Shown piece after piece: positions 7,741-17,580 of a stretch of DNA of 64,000 nucleotides. Below the pieces are notes generated by a model. It had not been told where the DNA came from. It worked only from the letters and a program-made list of their open reading frames with translations, and did no database searches. The position numbers were made by a program, and so were the translations under genes. Source of the stretch: Lacisediminihabitans profunda (GTDB lineage Bacteria > Actinomycetota > Actinomycetes > Actinomycetales > Microbacteriaceae); NCBI RefSeq assembly GCF_008040105.1, contig NZ_VRMG01000005.1, forward strand, positions 372,001 to 436,000, read 5' to 3'. Each line of letters starts with the position of its first letter. Position 1 is the first letter of the stretch.

Positions 7741-10655
7741 TGGATTTGTTGGACGACGCCGTTTCCCTCCCCACCGGCGCTTTCGCCGAGCGCCACATCG
7801 GCACCGACGACGCCGCGCAGGCGACGATGCTCGCCGCGATCGGCTACGAGACCGTCGACGACCTCGTCGGCGCCGCCGTGCCGGCCTCGATCCACGTCGA
7901 CGGCTTCCGGGCGGCGAGCGAGAGCGTGCTGCCGCCGGCCGCGACTGAACGGGAGGCCCTCGCCGAGCTGCGCGGACTCGCCCGGCTCAACACCGTCAAC
8001 CGGTCGATGATCGGGCTCGGCTACTACGACACGATCACCCCGGCCGTGATCAAGCGCAATGTCTTCGAGAACCCGAGCTGGTACACGGCGTACACGCCAT
8101 ACCAGCCGGAGATCTCGCAGGGTCGTCTCGAGGCGCTGATCAACTTCCAGACCATGATCACGGACCTCACCGGCCTGCACACCGCCAACGCGTCGATGCT
8201 CGACGAGGGCACCGCTGTCGTCGAGGGGATGATGCTCGCGCGCCGCGCCAGCAAGGTGGAGCCGCGCCTCTTCATCGTCGACGCGGACACCCTGCCGCAG
8301 ACGCGGGCGCTCTTGGCCAACCGGGCCGCGGCGGTCGGGATCACCCTCGTCGACCTCGACCTAACCACCATCGAAGCGGACGAACTGCCCGAGGCCTTCG
8401 GGGTCTTCGTGCAGTACCCTGGCGCATCCGGTCGCGTGTGGGACCCCTCCGCCGTTCTCGCGACGGTCAAGGAGCGCGGCGGCCTCGCCGTCGTCGCCGC
8501 CGACCTGCTCGCCCTCACCCTCATCGCCTCGCCCGCGGAGCTTGGAGCGGACGTCGCCGTCGGGTCCAGCCAGCGCTTCGGGGTTCCGATGGGCTTCGGC
8601 GGGCCGCACGCGGGCTATATGGCCGTGCGCGCCGGGCTCGAACGCCAGCTGCCCGGCCGGCTCGTCGGCGTCTCGCAGGACGCGGCAGGGCATCCGGCCT
8701 ACCGCCTCTCGCTGCAGGTGCGCGAGCAGCACATCCGCCGCGACAAGGCCACCTCCAACATTTGCACCGCCCAGGTGCTGCTCGCCGTGATGGCCTCGAT
8801 GTACGCCGTCTATCACGGCCCGCAGGGCCTCACCCAGATCGCGACCCGAGTCACGAGGCTCGCCCGGGTGCTCGCCCGCGCCGCCACGGAGGCGGGGCAC
8901 ACCCTCGTCACGGCCAACTACTTCGACACCCTGCGGCTGCATACCAAGACGGATGCCGCGGCCCTCGTCGAACGCGCGCACGAGGCCGGCTATCTCATCC
9001 ACCTCGCGGACGCCGATCACGTGCAGCTGTCGGTGGACGAGACCACCACCATGGACGACATCCGTGCGATCGCCGAGATCCTCGGCGAGGAACTCGCGGA
9101 CGACTCGGTGCCGTTGGAGACCGGCACCTGGATCCCGGCGGAGCTGCGGCGCGCGAGCGACTTCCTCACCCATCCGGTGTTCAACACGCACCGGTCGGAG
9201 ACGTCGATGATGCGCTACCTCAAGCACCTCGCCGACTACGACTACGCCCTCGACCGCGGCATGATCCCGCTCGGCTCGTGCACCATGAAGCTCAACGCCG
9301 CCACGGAGATGGAGGCGGTGAGCTGGCCGGAGTTCGCGGGTCTCCACCCCTTCGCGCCCGAGGCGGACGTGGAGGGCTACCTGCAGCTGATCGAGCAGCT
9401 CCAGTCCTGGCTCGCCGACGTCACCGGTTATCACTCGGTGTCGCTGCAGCCCAACGCGGGCAGCCAGGGCGAGCTTTCGGGACTGCTCGCGATTCGCGGC
9501 TATCACCTCTCCCGCGGCGACGCCGGCCGCACCGTGTGTCTCATCCCGCAGAGCGCCCACGGCACGAACGCGGCGTCGGCGGTGCTCGCCGGGATGCGCG
9601 TGGTGGTGGTCGCCTGCGACGAGCTCGGCAACGTCGACCTCGACGACCTGCGCGCCAAGATCGAGGCGCACTCGGCGGAACTCGCCGGACTCATGATCAC
9701 CTACCCGTCGACGCACGGCGTCTACGAGCACGAGGTCGGGTCCATCTGCAAGGCGGTGCATGACGCGGGCGGCCAGGTCTACGTCGACGGCGCCAACCTC
9801 AACGCGCTGCTCGGCTTCGCCCGCTTCGGCGATTTCGGGGGCGACGTCTCGCACCTCAACCTGCACAAGACGTTCTGCATCCCGCACGGCGGCGGCGGCC
9901 CGGGGGTCGGACCCGTCGCGGCGAAGGCGCACCTCGCGCCGTTCCTGCCCGGGCATCCGATGGCGCAGCGCGACACGATCGCCGGCCGGAGCGCGGAGCA
10001 GCTGCCCGAGTACGCCAACATCGTCAGCGCGGCCCCGTTCGGCTCGCCGAGCATCCTGCCGATCAGCTGGGCCTACGTGCGCATGATGGGCGCCGACGGG
10101 CTGAAGCGGGCCACCGGGGCAGCGGTGCTCGCCGCCAACTACGTCGCGGTTCGGCTGCGCGACCACTACCCGGTGCTCTACTCCGGCGACAACGGGCTCG
10201 TCGCGCACGAGTGCATCCTCGACCTGCGACCGCTCACCGAGTCGACCGGTGTGACCGTGGACGACGTGGCCAAGCGCCTCATCGACTACGGGTTCCACGC
10301 CCCGACGATGTCGTTCCCGGTAGCCGGCACCCTCATGGTCGAGCCGACCGAGAGCGAGGACCTCGCCGAGATCGATCGGTTCATCGACGCGATGATCGCG
10401 ATCAAGGCGGAGGCGGATGCCGTGAAGGCCGGCGAATGGCCGGCGGACGACAACCCGCTGCACCACGCACCGCACACGGCGCAATCCGTGATCGAGGGGG
10501 AGTGGACCCACGCCTACTCGCGGGAGCAGGCCGTGTACCCGGTGCGCACCCTCATCCGCAACAAGTACTGGCCGCCGGTGCGTCGCATCGACAACGCGTT
10601 CGGCGACCGCAACCTGGTCTGCGCCTGCCCGCCACCGGAGGCGTTCGCCGACTGA
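7740..10655 (+). CDS. gcvP: Glycine dehydrogenase (decarboxylating), P protein
   Basis: A 971-residue homodimeric-type P protein that decarboxylates glycine with pyridoxal phosphate and loads GcvH. The fused N-terminal pseudo-catalytic and C-terminal catalytic aminotransferase-like halves are both present. The PLP lysine is in [18 protein letters not shown] near residue 710. The GTG at 7740 overlaps the gcvH stop and gives the expected N-terminus ([10 protein letters not shown]), whereas an in-frame extension back to 7410 would lie across gcvH in another frame. It is the last gene of the riboswitch-controlled operon. Confidence 0.96.
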   Translation: MDLLDDAVSLPTGAFAERHIGTDDAAQATMLAAIGYETVDDLVGAAVPASIHVDGFRAASESVLPPAATEREALAELRGLARLNTVNRSMIGLGYYDTITPAVIKRNVFENPSWYTAYTPYQPEISQGRLEALINFQTMITDLTGLHTANASMLDEGTAVVEGMMLARRASKVEPRLFIVDADTLPQTRALLANRAAAVGITLVDLDLTTIEADELPEAFGVFVQYPGASGRVWDPSAVLATVKERGGLAVVAADLLALTLIASPAELGADVAVGSSQRFGVPMGFGGPHAGYMAVRAGLERQLPGRLVGVSQDAAGHPAYRLSLQVREQHIRRDKATSNICTAQVLLAVMASMYAVYHGPQGLTQIATRVTRLARVLARAATEAGHTLVTANYFDTLRLHTKTDAAALVERAHEAGYLIHLADADHVQLSVDETTTMDDIRAIAEILGEELADDSVPLETGTWIPAELRRASDFLTHPVFNTHRSETSMMRYLKHLADYDYALDRGMIPLGSCTMKLNAATEMEAVSWPEFAGLHPFAPEADVEGYLQLIEQLQSWLADVTGYHSVSLQPNAGSQGELSGLLAIRGYHLSRGDAGRTVCLIPQSAHGTNAASAVLAGMRVVVVACDELGNVDLDDLRAKIEAHSAELAGLMITYPSTHGVYEHEVGSICKAVHDAGGQVYVDGANLNALLGFARFGDFGGDVSHLNLHKTFCIPHGGGGPGVGPVAAKAHLAPFLPGHPMAQRDTIAGRSAEQLPEYANIVSAAPFGSPSILPISWAYVRMMGADGLKRATGAAVLAANYVAVRLRDHYPVLYSGDNGLVAHECILDLRPLTESTGVTVDDVAKRLIDYGFHAPTMSFPVAGTLMVEPTESEDLAEIDRFIDAMIAIKAEADAVKAGEWPADDNPLHHAPHTAQSVIEGEWTHAYSREQAVYPVRTLIRNKYWPPVRRIDNAFGDRNLVCACPPPEAFAD

Positions 10656-10701
10656 CCCAGCGCCCTCGCGCCCGCGCCCCGCGCCCCGCGCCTTCTCGCT
10701 C

Positions 10702-10763
10702 TTGTTCCCGTTTGTCGCAACTGTGCCGGATCGCCCCGGCACCGGCGTGACAAACGGGAACAA
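10702..10763. repeat. Dispersed palindrome family 2, copy A
   Basis: Perfect 15-bp inverted arms (10702-10716, TTGTTCCCGTTTGTC, and 10749-10763) enclose a nested GTGCCGG/CCCGGCAC stem. It lies between the 3' ends of gcvP and the CPBP gene. A related palindrome with recognisably similar arms and interior is at 40989-41052, again between convergent genes. It may serve as a bidirectional terminator; no T-run is present. Confidence 0.75.
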
Positions 10764-10820
10764 TCGCGGGCGGGTAGCGCGCGGGCGCCGCGGACGCGGG
10801 TAGCGCGGGCGGCCGGCGGC

Positions 10821-11642
10821 CTACTTGCCCGGCAGGCCGAACAGGCCGGGGAAGGCGGATGCCGCCCATGGGTACCCGACGAAGATCGCGGTGTCGATCA
10901 CGAAGTGGGCGATCACGAGCGGGAGCACGCGGCCGTAGCGCGTGTACAGCCAGCCGAACAGCGCACCCATCGCGAAGTTGCCCACGAACGCGCCGAAGCC
11001 CTGGTAGAGGTGGTAGCCCCCGCGGAGGGCGGCGGCGGTGAGGATCATCGACCACGGGCGCCAGCCGAGGTCGCGCAGCCGGGCGAACAGGTAGCCGATC
11101 ACGATGACCTCCTCCTGCAGCCCGGCGCGCAGTGCGCTGAGCACGAGGATGGGCACCGTCCACCAATAGGTGTCGAGCGGCGATGGACTCACCGTGAGGT
11201 TGATTCCCATCGCCTTGCTGCCCAGGTAGACGAAGATGCCGGGGATACCGATCGCGAGGGCGAGTCCGAGGCCGACGAGGGCGTCGCGGCCCGGCCGGCG
11301 CAGGTCGACCCCGAGGCGCCCGAGGTGGGGGCGTGCGGCCCGCCAGAGCAGGAATCCCACGAGAACCACCGGCACGAGGTCGAAGAAGATGGCCAGGAAC
11401 TGGTAGATGAGGTCGAACAGCGGGCGGTCGCTGAGCGCGGCGTTGAGCGACCGCACCTGCCGGGAGAGCGGTGTGCTGCGGGTGAGGCTGTCGGCGATCG
11501 ACACGATCGAGTAGGCGGCGGATGCCCCGAGCGAGAGCCCGAGAACGAGCCAGACCTCGGCGACGATCCGTTTCCGTGGCGGCACCTCGTCTGGCGAGCC
11601 CAGGAGGGGGAACTGCCCGGGGGACAGCCGGAACGGCCTCAC
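10821..11642 (-). CDS. CPBP-family intramembrane metalloprotease
   Basis: A 273-residue integral membrane protein of the CAAX-protease/bacteriocin-processing (CPBP, Abi) family. Motif 1 is LRAGLQEEVIVIGYLF (the EExxxR-type glutamate pair, here EEVIVIG with no arginine). Further along are FVGNFAMGALFGWLYTRYG and a histidine in VIAHFVIDTA. Seven or eight hydrophobic segments are visible. The start is GTG 11642, one base after the stop of the DCC-family gene upstream, so the two are co-transcribed. Targets of such proteases in actinobacteria are mostly unknown. Confidence 0.82.
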   Translation of the reverse strand: MRPFRLSPGQFPLLGSPDEVPPRKRIVAEVWLVLGLSLGASAAYSIVSIADSLTRSTPLSRQVRSLNAALSDRPLFDLIYQFLAIFFDLVPVVLVGFLLWRAARPHLGRLGVDLRRPGRDALVGLGLALAIGIPGIFVYLGSKAMGINLTVSPSPLDTYWWTVPILVLSALRAGLQEEVIVIGYLFARLRDLGWRPWSMILTAAALRGGYHLYQGFGAFVGNFAMGALFGWLYTRYGRVLPLVIAHFVIDTAIFVGYPWAASAFPGLFGLPGK

Positions 11643-11643
11643 G

Positions 11644-12039
11644 TCACCGCTTGACCGCGCAGGCGGGGGTACCGCCCGGCAGCAGGTTCCGGTAACGGGC
11701 GACCAGGGAGTACCCGAGCGCCCCGGCCCAGGAGAACGGGGGAGTGGCCAGCAGCCAGCCGACGAGACGCAACCCGGGGTCTGGCTGGTGCCTGAGCAGC
11801 GCGGAGAACGCGAGGTGCCCACCGTACTGGTGGGTGGGCGTCACGAGCCACACCCGGGCGGACGCCTCGTCGGTGCTCAACCCGAGCGCGTCGAGATCCG
11901 CCCACTGGTAGGGAACGCTCGAGGGCATCGCCGGGAGGGTGCGCTCGAGGTAGCGAACGGATGTCGTGCAGAAGCCGCAATCGCCGTCGAAGATCAGGAG
12001 GGCATTCTTGGTGGAGTTCGACAAGGAGGCCCGGGACAC
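11644..12039 (-). CDS. DCC-family (DUF393) thiol-disulfide oxidoreductase-like protein
   Basis: A 131-residue DUF393 protein. The family motif FDGDCGFCTTSVRYLER (DxxCxxC) is near residue 20, and the rest is a small thioredoxin-like fold with a hydrophobic C-terminal half ending in CAVKR. GTG 12039 is chosen because a -10 box (TAGCAT on the minus strand, 12052-12047) lies 7 nt upstream and the protein then begins just before the conserved motif. Longer in-frame starts would run into the neighbouring promoter region. It is the first gene of a two-gene operon with the CPBP protease. Confidence 0.8.
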   Translation of the reverse strand: MSRASLSNSTKNALLIFDGDCGFCTTSVRYLERTLPAMPSSVPYQWADLDALGLSTDEASARVWLVTPTHQYGGHLAFSALLRHQPDPGLRLVGWLLATPPFSWAGALGYSLVARYRNLLPGGTPACAVKR

Positions 12040-12046
12040 GCCTCCG

Positions 12047-12052
12047 ATGCTA
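12047..12052 (-). promoter_or_regulatory. -10 box for leaderless DUF393 gene
   Basis: The minus strand reads TAGCAT, 7 nt before GTG 12039. The arrangement fits a leaderless transcript. Confidence 0.5.
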
Positions 12053-12295
12053 CCCCGATGTTTCCGCCGCTTTATCCCCGGACCCGCCGCACATCCGCAA
12101 TAAAATTGTGAATCAGGCCGTATCGACGCACCAAATCTCGATCTAGCGCAACATTCCCTTGCGACTGTTACCACTGTGTAACGTTTACCCATACAGTTTG
12201 GCGGGGAGACCACGCCCTACTTATGGTTCTTCTATCTAGCGCGGCAGAACGCTAGGAAATCGTGCTGCCGTCGCTCATCTTGCACAGGAGGAAAA
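12053..12295 (+). promoter_or_regulatory. Promoter/leader region of the peptide ABC operon
   Basis: This 243-bp gap has a local AT-rich stretch (about 12100-12200), unlike the flanking genes, and must hold the promoter of the peptide importer. A small perfect inverted repeat, CTAGCG (12236-12241) and CGCTAG (12250-12255), lies about 40 nt before the start and could be an operator. TATCTA at 12233-12238 is a possible -10. I cannot fix the -35. Confidence 0.35.
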
Positions 12296-14128
12296 TTGAA
12301 AATCAAACGGATTGCGGTAGTGGCGTCAGTCGTTGCCGTCGCCGCGCTGGCCTTGTCCGGCTGCAGCGTGCCGAAGACCTCGGAAGTGATCAAGGGGACG
12401 TCCATCAGCGTCGCCTGGAACGATCCGCTGCAGGAGTACAACACCCTGTCGGCGACCGGTAACTCGGCGGCGAACAACAACATCTCCTACATGGCCAACT
12501 CGCCGTTCAACTACTACGACGACAAGAACAAGCTCGTCAAGAACACCGAGTTCGGCACGTACACGGTCGAGAAGAAGGACCCGCTCACGGTCAAGTACAC
12601 CGTGAAAGAGGGCGTCAAGTGGTCTGACGGCGTGCAGGTCGGCGCGGCAGACATGATGATGACGTGGGCAGCGTTGACCACACACCTCAACAACGTGGAG
12701 GCGGAGTACGACGCCGACGGCAACATCACCAACCAGGCCGCGCTCGACAAGGGCGTCTTCTTCAACGCCGGTGCCGTCAAGGGCCAGGGTCTCGACCTCG
12801 TGTCCAAGACCCCGACGATCAGCGACAACAACCGCAGCGTCACGATCGTCTATGACAAGCCGTTCGTCGACTGGGAGCTCTCGTTCCCGATCGGTGTCTC
12901 GGCCCACGGCACCGTGCAGCTCGCCTACCCGGACAAGAAGTACTCCGGCGACGCGGCCAACAAGGCGTTCATCAAGGCCGTCCAGGACAAGGACTACACG
13001 TTCCTGAGCCCGGTCGCCAAGTCCTGGAGCAACGACTACAAGTTCCTCGACATGCCGAAGGAGAAGCAGAAGCTGCTCTCCGACGGACCGTATGTCGTCA
13101 CGGACCTCAAGGACCAGCAGTTCGTCACCCTGACGGCGCGCAAGGACTACACCTGGGGACCGTCGCCCAAGTACCAGAAGATCACGGTACGAGTCGTCGG
13201 CGACCCGCAGGCTCAGATCACCGCGCTCCAGAACGGTGAGGTCAAGATCGCAGAGGGCCAGCCGACTGCCGACCTGCTCACGCAGATCAAGGGCCTGTCC
13301 GGGGTCAAGTACAAGGCGGCGACCGAGTCCACCTACGAGCACATCGACCTTCAGGTCACCAACGGTGGAGTCTTCGACCCGAAGACCTACGGCGGCGACG
13401 CGGCGAAGGCCCAGCTCGTTCGTGAGGCCTTCCTCAAGACGGTTCCCCGCCAGGACATCGTCGACAAGCTCATCAAACCGCTCCAGCCTGACGCCGTTCT
13501 GCGCGCCTCGCTGCAGTTCGTTCCCGGCACCCCCGGATACGACGCCGTGAAGAAGGAGGGCGCGTACGCCCAGTATGACAAGGTCGACATCGAGGGAGCC
13601 AAGGCCGACCTCGCGAAGGCCGGAGTCACCAGCCCGAAGGTTCGATTCCTCTACGGCAAGACGAACACCCGTCGCCAGCAGGAGTTCGAGCTGGTTCGCC
13701 AGTCGGCCGCACTCGCCGGCATCACGGTCATCGACGGTGGAAGCGAGACGTGGGGCGCAGACCTCTCGTCGAAGCCGAACGCCTACGACGCCGCGCTGTT
13801 CGGATGGCAGGCCACGAGCCTGGCAGTCGCGCAGAACCAGGCGAACTACACGCCGGGTGGTCTGAACAACTACTACGGCTGGTCCGACAAGGCGCTGACC
13901 GCGATCTACGACAAGCTGTCGACGGAGACGGACACGGCCAAGCAGGATGACCTGCTCGTGCAGGCGGACAAGATCATCGGCCAGCAGGCCTGGTCGGTTC
14001 CGATCTTCCAGTTCCCCGGAGTGACGGCCTGGAGCGACACGGTGACGAACGTCAAGCCGGCGTTCCTCGCACCGCAGTACTTCTGGAACTTCTGGGAGTG
14101 GGCGCCGTCCAAGGCGGCCGCCAAGTAG
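12296..14128 (+). CDS. Peptide ABC transporter substrate-binding lipoprotein (family 5), copy 1
   Basis: A 610-residue family-5 solute-binding lipoprotein of the Dpp/Opp type. It starts at a TTG with AGGAGG 6 nt upstream. A short basic N-terminus, hydrophobic segment and lipobox ALSGC give lipidation near Cys22. The binding lobes carry FNYYDDKNKLVKNTEFGTY and TYEHIDLQVTNGG, and the protein ends with an aromatic FWNFWEWAPS motif. It is the first gene of the peptide importer. A paralogue of almost the same length and many shared segments closes the operon at 19285. Confidence 0.9.
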   Translation: MKIKRIAVVASVVAVAALALSGCSVPKTSEVIKGTSISVAWNDPLQEYNTLSATGNSAANNNISYMANSPFNYYDDKNKLVKNTEFGTYTVEKKDPLTVKYTVKEGVKWSDGVQVGAADMMMTWAALTTHLNNVEAEYDADGNITNQAALDKGVFFNAGAVKGQGLDLVSKTPTISDNNRSVTIVYDKPFVDWELSFPIGVSAHGTVQLAYPDKKYSGDAANKAFIKAVQDKDYTFLSPVAKSWSNDYKFLDMPKEKQKLLSDGPYVVTDLKDQQFVTLTARKDYTWGPSPKYQKITVRVVGDPQAQITALQNGEVKIAEGQPTADLLTQIKGLSGVKYKAATESTYEHIDLQVTNGGVFDPKTYGGDAAKAQLVREAFLKTVPRQDIVDKLIKPLQPDAVLRASLQFVPGTPGYDAVKKEGAYAQYDKVDIEGAKADLAKAGVTSPKVRFLYGKTNTRRQQEFELVRQSAALAGITVIDGGSETWGADLSSKPNAYDAALFGWQATSLAVAQNQANYTPGGLNNYYGWSDKALTAIYDKLSTETDTAKQDDLLVQADKIIGQQAWSVPIFQFPGVTAWSDTVTNVKPAFLAPQYFWNFWEWAPSKAAAK

Positions 14129-14138
14129 TCGCATTTTA

Positions 14139-14175
14139 AGTGGCCAGGGTGGATCATTGATCCACCCTGGCCACT
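14139..14175 (+). repeat. Long perfect hairpin after the first peptide-binding gene
   Basis: An 18-bp perfect inverted repeat with a single central base (arms 14139-14156 and 14158-14175, containing GGCCAGGGTGGATC) starts 10 bp after the stop codon. There is no T-run. It is placed like the hairpin at 1556-1591, between a binding-protein gene and its first permease. Probable roles are partial termination or protection of the upstream mRNA. Confidence 0.8.
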
Positions 14176-14286
14176 AATGAGTCAAGGCGACTTCCATCTC
14201 CATGTGGTCAAATAGCTTCGTCGTGTCGACAGCCAGTCGTCGCGTACCGGGCTTCCTCGTGCAACAGAAAGCGACGACCAGCAACT

Positions 14287-15816
14287 GTGCTCTCGTTCAT
14301 TATTCGGCGCCTAGGCGCCTCGATCCTGGTGCTCCTCGTCGCCAGTTTCCTCATCTACAACCTCGCCTCCCTCGCGGGAGACCCGCTCGGTGACCTGCGC
14401 GGGTCGACGGCCCCCAACAAGGCGGCGCTCATCGCGGCGCGCATCGACCAGCTTCAGCTCAACGTGCCGACGCCCCTGCGCTTCTTCATCTGGCTGAGCG
14501 GCATCCTCAAGGTCTTCATCGGTCAGTTCACTCTCGGCGACAGCGTCAACGGGCACTCCGTCATCAGCCTGGTCGGCAGTTCAGCGGCGAACACCCTCCA
14601 GCTCGTCACCGCGGCAACGTTGCTTGCGGTCATCTTCGGCGTCGCCATCGGCATGAGCACGGCGATCCGCCAGTACAGCGGCTACGACTACACCGTGACG
14701 TTCCTCTCGTTCCTGTTCTTCTCGCTCCCGGCGTTCTGGGTGGCGGTGCTGCTCAAGCTCTACGTGGCCATCGGGTTCAACAACTTCCTCGGGTCGCCCG
14801 TGATATCGCCGTTGTCGATAACGGTGATATCGCTCGTCTCCGGGTTCATCTGGATGAGCATCATCGGCGGGGAGGGCAAGCCCCGGCTCATCGTGTTCGG
14901 CTCGGCGACCGTCATCACCGCGGCGACGCTCGGCTTTCTCGTCGTCACCGACTGGTTCACGACTCCTCAACTCGGGCCCGTCCTCATCGCCGTGCTCGGG
15001 GCGCTCACGGCCGTCATGGTCACCTCGCTCACGACCGGGCTCTCCAACCGGCGCGCCCTGTATGCGGCGCTGATCACCGTGCTGATCGGCGTGGCTCTCT
15101 GGTATCCGCTCCAGTTCCTCTTCGCCGCCTTCCCGGCGTTCTGGCTGCTCGGGCTGCTCGGGGTGCTGTCGATCGTCGTCGGACTGGCGGTGGGCTATTT
15201 CATGGGCAGGGACGACCGCTGGCCGGCGGCGCGCACCGCGGCCATCTCGTCGTTCCTGGTCGGTCTGCTCGTCCTTGCCGACAGGCTGATGCGTTCCTGG
15301 CCGGACTATGTGCAGGCGGTCGGCGGTCGGCCGATCGCCACCGTCGGGGCGAACACCCCGGACCTCGGAGGCTCGATCTGGCTGCACATGATCGACAGCT
15401 ACACCCACCTCCTGCTGCCCACGATGTCCCTCATCCTGATCTCGCTCGCCGGATACACGCGCTACGCCCGCGCGAGCCTGCTCGAGGTGATGAACCAGGA
15501 CTACGTGCGCACCGCCCGGGCCAAGGGACTCACCGAGCGCACGGTGGTGATGCGCCACGCCTTCCGCAACGCGATGATTCCCATCATCACCGTCGTCGCG
15601 TTCGACGTGGGAGGCCTCATCGGAGGAGCGGTGATCACCGAGACGATCTTCGCCTGGCGGGGCATGGGGTCGCTCTTCACGGGGGCGCTCAAGGACCCCC
15701 TCGACCTCAATGTGCTGATGGCGGTCTTCCTGATCGTGGGCTCCTTCGCCATCGTGTTCAACATTCTCGCCGACCTCGCCTACACGGCACTTGACCCCAG
15801 AATTCGGGTGAGCTGA
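14287..15816 (+). CDS. Peptide ABC transporter permease (DppB/OppB-like) with enlarged middle
   Basis: A 509-residue permease, well above the usual 310-340. The N-terminal 170 residues (one helix, periplasmic domain, then helices through FFSLPAFWVAVLLKLY) and the C-terminal 140 residues (LLPTMSLILISLAGYTRYAR, then the EAA loop VRTARAKGLTERTVVMRHAF) are standard. Between them, about residues 175-355, is an insertion with five or six extra hydrophobic segments. The GTG at 14287 places the first membrane helix at the N-terminus (LSFIIRRLGASILVLL). The ribosome binding site is weak. It pairs with the next gene. Confidence 0.86.
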   Translation: MLSFIIRRLGASILVLLVASFLIYNLASLAGDPLGDLRGSTAPNKAALIAARIDQLQLNVPTPLRFFIWLSGILKVFIGQFTLGDSVNGHSVISLVGSSAANTLQLVTAATLLAVIFGVAIGMSTAIRQYSGYDYTVTFLSFLFFSLPAFWVAVLLKLYVAIGFNNFLGSPVISPLSITVISLVSGFIWMSIIGGEGKPRLIVFGSATVITAATLGFLVVTDWFTTPQLGPVLIAVLGALTAVMVTSLTTGLSNRRALYAALITVLIGVALWYPLQFLFAAFPAFWLLGLLGVLSIVVGLAVGYFMGRDDRWPAARTAAISSFLVGLLVLADRLMRSWPDYVQAVGGRPIATVGANTPDLGGSIWLHMIDSYTHLLLPTMSLILISLAGYTRYARASLLEVMNQDYVRTARAKGLTERTVVMRHAFRNAMIPIITVVAFDVGGLIGGAVITETIFAWRGMGSLFTGALKDPLDLNVLMAVFLIVGSFAIVFNILADLAYTALDPRIRVS

Positions 15817-15818
15817 CC

Positions 15819-16877
15819 ATGACCAACCTGCTACTCCAGACCCCCGAGGATCCGGCCAGCGCCGGAATGACCATCGAGCAGCGCGAGGTCGAGGGACTCA
15901 GCCAGGGGACCATCGTTCGCCGGCGATTCTTCCGCCACCGCGGGGCGATGATCTCGATCATCGCCTTGCTGCTGGTCGCCGCCCTCGTCTACTCGTCGAT
16001 CGGTGTCAACCTCTTCGGCGTGCAGATTCCCGGCTGGTGGAGATTCGGCTACGAGGCCCAGAACACCATCATCAATAGGGGAAACCCCACCTGGACCCTG
16101 CCGTTCAACTTCGGGCTGCACCCCTTCGGGCAGGACGAGATCGGGCGGGACATCTTCGCGCGGGTGATGCGCGGGGCGCAGCAGTCGATCGTGGTCACGC
16201 TGTTGTTCGGCAGCATCGCCGCGGTGATCGGCGTGGTCATCGGGGCCCTCGCCGGGTTCTACCGCGGCTGGGTCGACCAGTGGCTGATGCGCCTCACCGA
16301 CCTCTTCATCATCTTCCCGATCCTCATCATCGGCGCGGTCCTCGGTCGCGCCGTCGGCGGTCTCGGCGCGGCCGCGCTGGGAATCGGCCTCGGCTTCCTG
16401 GGCTGGACCGCCCTCGCCCGACTCGTGCGCGGCGAGTTCCTCAGCCTGCGCGAGCGGGAGTTCGTGGACGCGGCCCGGGTCGCGGGTGCCGGAACCGGCA
16501 GGATCATCTTCAAGCACATCCTCCCGAACGCGGTCGGCGTCGTCATCGTGAGCTCGACCCTGCTCATGAGTGGCGCCATCCTCACCGAGGCGGCCCTGAG
16601 CTTCCTCGGCTTCGGAATCGCGGCCCCCGACGTGTCGCTCGGCCAGCTCATCAACGAGTACCAGGGCGCCTTCCAGACCAGGCCCTGGCTGTTCTGGTGG
16701 CCCGGCCTGTTCATCATCATCATCGCCCTCGCCATCAACTTCATCGGCGATGGTCTCCGTGACGCCTTCGACCCACGCCAGCGGCGGATTCCGGGAGGCA
16801 CGGGGCCGTACCGCCAGATGGGCCAGGTGATCGCCGGCTGGTTCCGGCGTCGGCCGTCGAACGCGGGCATCCGCTAG
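15819..16877 (+). CDS. Peptide ABC transporter permease (DppC/OppC-like)
   Basis: A 352-residue second permease. A 40-residue cytoplasmic tail with an RRRFFRHRGAMISIIALLL entry into helix 1 is typical of DppC. HPFGQDEIGRDIFARVMRGAQ and the EAA loop FVDAARVAGAGTGRIIFKHILP (near residue 215) are diagnostic. It starts 2 bp after the first permease. The ATPase for the complex is encoded after an antisense gene. Confidence 0.9.
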   Translation: MTNLLLQTPEDPASAGMTIEQREVEGLSQGTIVRRRFFRHRGAMISIIALLLVAALVYSSIGVNLFGVQIPGWWRFGYEAQNTIINRGNPTWTLPFNFGLHPFGQDEIGRDIFARVMRGAQQSIVVTLLFGSIAAVIGVVIGALAGFYRGWVDQWLMRLTDLFIIFPILIIGAVLGRAVGGLGAAALGIGLGFLGWTALARLVRGEFLSLREREFVDAARVAGAGTGRIIFKHILPNAVGVVIVSSTLLMSGAILTEAALSFLGFGIAAPDVSLGQLINEYQGAFQTRPWLFWWPGLFIIIIALAINFIGDGLRDAFDPRQRRIPGGTGPYRQMGQVIAGWFRRRPSNAGIR

Positions 16878-16888
16878 TGGCGAGGCCC

Positions 16889-17509
16889 CTACCGACCGGA
16901 GAACACCAGAAGCGATGCGAGGCTCGCCGCCACGAGCACGGCGGTCGTCGCGATCTTCACGGGGTTCCAGGCGACCGGTCGAATCGCGTCGTCCAGGAGG
17001 CCGCTGTCCAGATGGCCGCCGTCGCGCAGGCTCTCCCAGCGAGCACGCACCACGGCCGCTGCGTCACCGGACTCCGTGTTCGGAAGATCGCCCTGGCCGA
17101 GGGTCCCGGCGATGAAGGAGCTCTCGGGCAGTCCGCGGGCATCCTCCTTCGGCGTGTTGATGAAGCGGTGCCGACCGGCCGAGGGCGCGGCCCAGGCGAC
17201 GAAACGGCCGTACTTCGTGAAGAGCGTGAGCGCGTACTTGGTGTCGATTCGCTCGATGGCCGGCCAGGGGAGGTCGATCCTCCTGAACACATTGACGAGC
17301 CTGACCCCTCCGTCGCTGACCTCCACCGCGGGCGCCCAGTAGACCAGCCAGACGAGGTAGGCGAGCGCCACGAGCGGGGCCACGAAGCGAACGGCGACGT
17401 CGACTTCGCCCTGCACGCCGAGCGCCACCAGACACGCCACGACGACAACGATCACGCTGAGCGTCAGGAATTTTCCAAAGGTGGATCGAAGCACAACGGT
17501 CTCAGCCAT
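16889..17509 (-). CDS. PH-domain-containing membrane protein, antisense within the peptide operon
   Basis: A 206-residue protein with two N-terminal hydrophobic helices (about residues 12-30 and 40-58), a bacterial PH-like (bPH) region around VSDGGVRLVNVFRRIDLPWPAIERIDTKYALTLFT, and one C-terminal helix (VKIATTAVLVAASLASLLV). The gene is on the minus strand, its 3' end 12 bp from the permease stop, and it divides the permeases from their ATPase. Proteins of this type are common in actinobacteria but have no defined function. Read-through of the peptide operon would make RNA antisense to it. Confidence 0.78.
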   Translation of the reverse strand: MAETVVLRSTFGKFLTLSVIVVVVACLVALGVQGEVDVAVRFVAPLVALAYLVWLVYWAPAVEVSDGGVRLVNVFRRIDLPWPAIERIDTKYALTLFTKYGRFVAWAAPSAGRHRFINTPKEDARGLPESSFIAGTLGQGDLPNTESGDAAAVVRARWESLRDGGHLDSGLLDDAIRPVAWNPVKIATTAVLVAASLASLLVFSGR

Positions 17510-17580
17510 TCGTCCATGCTCCCACGGGGAGCGCGGGCGTCACGAAGAGCACTCGGCAGAATTGCAGGTGGAAAGCAGAA

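Noticed and set aside
8361-10763. 800-codon minus-strand open frame opposite gcvP
   Set aside because: Same GC-bias artefact; gcvP on the plus strand is unmistakable and no motif is visible in the opposite frame.
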